DNA from: Pigoraptor vietnamica
Taxonomy: Eukaryota > Opisthokonta > Filasterea
Length of the DNA stretch: 35,008 nt
Assembly: GCA_943704525.1 (NCBI GenBank)
Contig: CALSCQ010002127.1
Coordinates: 1 to 35,008 of the forward strand
Reading direction: 5' to 3'
Shown: positions 32,823 through 35,008 of the stretch, piece by piece
Layout: every line of letters begins with the position of its first letter
Numbering within the stretch: position 1 is the stretch's first letter
Notes under the pieces: model-generated
The model's input: only the letters and a program-made list of their open reading frames with translations
Told to the model about the DNA's origin: nothing
Databases searched by the model: none
Position numbers and translations under genes: made by a program

Positions 32823-33168
32823 TACACACACACGCGCGCGCGCACACACATACATATACACACGCGCGCGCGCACGCACGCACGCACACAATCTCACTGT
32901 CTCTTGATGCGCAGCCGGGCGTGGTGTCGTCCAACCCAGAGTACTTCAAGGCCCAGTTTCCCGGAAGAAAACGCAATTTCTTCATTCGCCCCGTCGACCA
33001 CCGAAGAGACATTTACAAAGGGTCCGTTTGCACTGCGCGCACATGGCTTTCCGTAGCTGTGTGTGTGTGTGTGTGTGTGTGTGTCTGTGTATGTGTATAT
33101 GTATGTGTGTGTGTGCGTGTGTGTCGCGAGTGCGCGCGCGCGTCTGTGTTGAGCAAGTGTTCTGCGCG

Positions 33169-33201
<33 letters not shown>

Positions 33202-33461
33202 CTGTTGATTTCATGTCAGCACATGTGGCTCACAACAGCTCTCCTTACCCTCAGTCTCGCCAAGAGCGATGAGCCAGACTATCTACTCGACCGAGACCTT
33301 CTCGGCGCACACTTGGAGGTGCGTGAAGCAGTGACCGACTGTCCCTGTTGTCGGCGTTGGTGTCCGATTACACGCCGCGAGATTTGTGCATTCTTCACAG
33401 TACTCTCGACTATGGATAGCCACAAACACGCACGAGTCACAGAAAGACACACACACACACA

Positions 33462-33501
<40 letters not shown>

Positions 33502-34761
33502 CACACATACACACACACACACAAACACGCCCACACACGCACGTACCATCGCGCTCAATTCCACGCCATCCCCCCTCGCCCTCTCTGCCCCACAACACGC
33601 AGCGCATCAAGAAGAATGCGAAGGCGGGCGACATTTCGGACGACGAGGTCAACTTTGCGGACATTGTCGATCTCGACGACGAGGGCTTCCAAAACTACCT
33701 CTCGCAGGACCTCACGGGGCGCCTCGTGGAAAGCGCCGCATTCCGCGCGGGGATTCTGCTTGTCATCATATTCAACTCTGTCCTCATCGGAGTCCAGACA
33801 AACGAGACGCTGGTGGGTGCAGGGAATTGAAAGCGTGGCTATGTGCGTGTGCGTATGGCGTGCTTGCTTGTGGAGCGCCTATGTGCGATGTCGGGACGTG
33901 CGGACAATAGCGGGGTGTCTGTGGGGATACGCGTGTGCGTAAGATTTTATGAGTACACTGTGAAGTATGCACGCGCAACGAACAAGCATGATGCACAATT
34001 ATCTGAACGTACGCACTCTCTCACTCTCTCACTTACCCACACACACGCCTGTTTCGGCGCGCAGGAGTCCAACTACAAGGCCATTTTCAGTGCAATCGAC
34101 AAGGCCTTCCTTACCGTCTTCGTCATTGAAATTCTGCTCAAGTGGTACTATGGCTTTGCGGAGTTTTGGCGCGTCGGCTGGAACGTGTTTGATTTTGTGA
34201 TCGTGAGCGCGTCCATCCTCGGCCCGAGTGAGTATCCCCGCCACACCAGTGCGCACTTACACACACCCTGGGCCTGCGTAATCATCTTCTCACACACGCG
34301 CTGAGTAACTCTCGTCATCAAACGCGATGCTCGCACACGCACGATCTTTCTTTATCGCGGTTGTTCGTGTTCAGCTGTGCGCGTTCACCACCTTAGACGC
34401 GCACGTGACACACACACACGCGGGATTCACATTTCATGTGTTGCCACTCATTCTTCGATTGCCTATTTCCACTTATTCTTCTATCTCCACTCACCGCCTG
34501 CCCCACGTGACACCCGCGCAGGCGTGACGTTCCTCAGCAGTGGGCGAATCCTGCGAATCCTCCGCGTGCTTCGCGCTTTCCGCACGCTGCGCAGCATCAG
34601 CGCGCTGTCCGGACTCCAGATGATCGTCCAGACTGTCCTGCAGTCGATTCCCGACATGGCCAACATTGTCCTACTCCTGTGTATCGTCATGTTCATCTAC
34701 GCTGTTATTGGAGTCACCGTGTTTGGCGCCAAGTCGTCCGACTTCCGAACCCTCGGAAACG
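32389..34761 (+). CDS. Voltage-gated cation channel, CatSper/EukCat/BacNav-like (N-terminal half; continues past window)
   Basis: An ion channel subunit for Ca2+ or Na+ entry, possibly in the flagellar membrane. Exons 32389-32469, 32915-33021, 33255-33318, 33603-33812, 34065-34227 and 34522-34761 keep frame and give 288 residues before the window edge. After an N-terminal cytosolic region with an acidic stretch ([19 protein letters not shown]) come S1 ([18 protein letters not shown]), S2 ([17 protein letters not shown]), S3 ([14 protein letters not shown]), S4 ([20 protein letters not shown], six arginines at three-residue spacing) and S5 ([22 protein letters not shown]). The pore loop, selectivity filter and S6 are missing, so ion choice and whether there are one or four domains cannot be told. 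The short N terminus and S4/S5 style favour a single-domain channel. Another exon may start near 34954. It is head-to-head with the MiT/TFE gene. Confidence 0.88.
32730..32890. repeat. CA/CGCG microsatellite in intron 1 of the channel gene
   Basis: About 160 bases of CA repeat broken by CACG, CATA and two CGCGCGCG blocks (about 32833-32842 and 32863-32872), ending about 24 bases before exon 2. Similar TG or CA runs fill introns 2 (33057-33200), 3 (33447-33545) and 6 (34831-34880) of the same gene. Confidence 0.9.
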
Positions 34762-35008
34762 GTGGGTCGCTCTCTGTTCCAGTTGTGATGTGCATTCGAC
34801 CGCAGTGGGGCGCTCTTTGCCGATTGCACTCGCACGCACACACGCACACACGCACGCACACGCACGCACACCCACACATGCTTGCACTCGCCTATGTCGT
34901 CGCTCCCAACGTCCATGGGTACTTCACGCCCCTATGGCTGTGCTAAACGGCAGATCCCCAGCTCTCATCTCACTCGCGCATGTTCCTCCCCCCCCCTCCC
35001 TCCCCCCC
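34762..35008 (+). other. Right-edge intron and possible truncated exon of the channel gene
   Basis: Follows the GTGGGT donor at 34762. It holds a CACG repeat (about 34831-34870). A possible 3' splice site (GGCAG, to 34953) would open an exon reading DPQLSSHSRMFL in the right phase, but the sequence then passes into a C-rich pyrimidine tract (34984-35008) that looks like the run-up to a later 3' splice site. I do not call an exon here. Confidence 0.4.

Noticed and set aside
34954-35008. Last exon fragment of the channel (DPQLSSHSRMFL)
   Set aside because: Phase fits, but the residues do not match a pore loop and the sequence turns into a C-rich pyrimidine tract; more likely still intron.
1-35008. 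Transposons, viral copies, CRISPR arrays, rRNA
   Set aside because: No reverse transcriptase, transposase, integrase or capsid-like frame, no long terminal or inverted repeats, and no regularly spaced direct repeats with unique spacers were seen.

Overview
This window is nuclear DNA of a flagellated unicellular eukaryote. It is GC-rich (roughly 55-60% by eye), carries long CA/TG and CT microsatellites, and its genes have many GT-AG introns that I rebuilt with consistent reading frames. The gene content points to a protist near the animal lineage: an animal-type SLC15 transporter with a large luminal/extracellular insert, a MiT/TFE-type bHLH-zipper factor, a CCDC162-like flagellar-type protein and a CatSper/EukCat-like channel. 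A unicellular holozoan or an apusomonad would fit; I cannot name the species.

Layout: eight genes on strictly alternating strands, forming four head-to-head pairs. (1) 1008-5075 (-) is a proton-coupled oligopeptide transporter in nine exons, facing 5625-9231 (+), a class II HMG-CoA reductase in five exons with a C-terminal extension of about 430 residues that I do not recognise. (2) 9672-11330 (-) is a secreted glycerophosphodiester phosphodiesterase in five exons, facing 12118-22720 (+), a roughly 2618-residue CCDC162-like protein in about 16 exons. (3) 23340-25492 (-) is an intronless F-box/ankyrin-like protein with two apparent +1 frame breaks, facing 26234-28183 (+), an intronless F-box/leucine-rich-repeat protein. 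(4) 28765-31476 (-) is a MiT/TFE-like transcription factor in five exons, facing 32389 to the right edge (+), the N-terminal half of a voltage-gated cation channel.

The octamer TCACGTGA, the core of the site bound by MiT/TFE factors in animals, occurs at least eight times, against about 0.5 expected from base composition. One copy lies in the transporter/HMG-CoA reductase intergenic region and one between the MiT/TFE-like gene and the channel. The window also encodes a factor whose basic region keeps the residues that read CACGTG. A peptide transporter, a sterol/isoprenoid enzyme and a phospholipid-breakdown enzyme could plausibly share nutrient control by such a factor; this is inference.

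No rRNA, tRNA, CRISPR array, transposon or viral element was recognised. The first kilobase and the intergenic gaps hold no gene I can defend. All exon borders were deduced by eye from splice signals, frame continuity and family motifs, and need transcript support.
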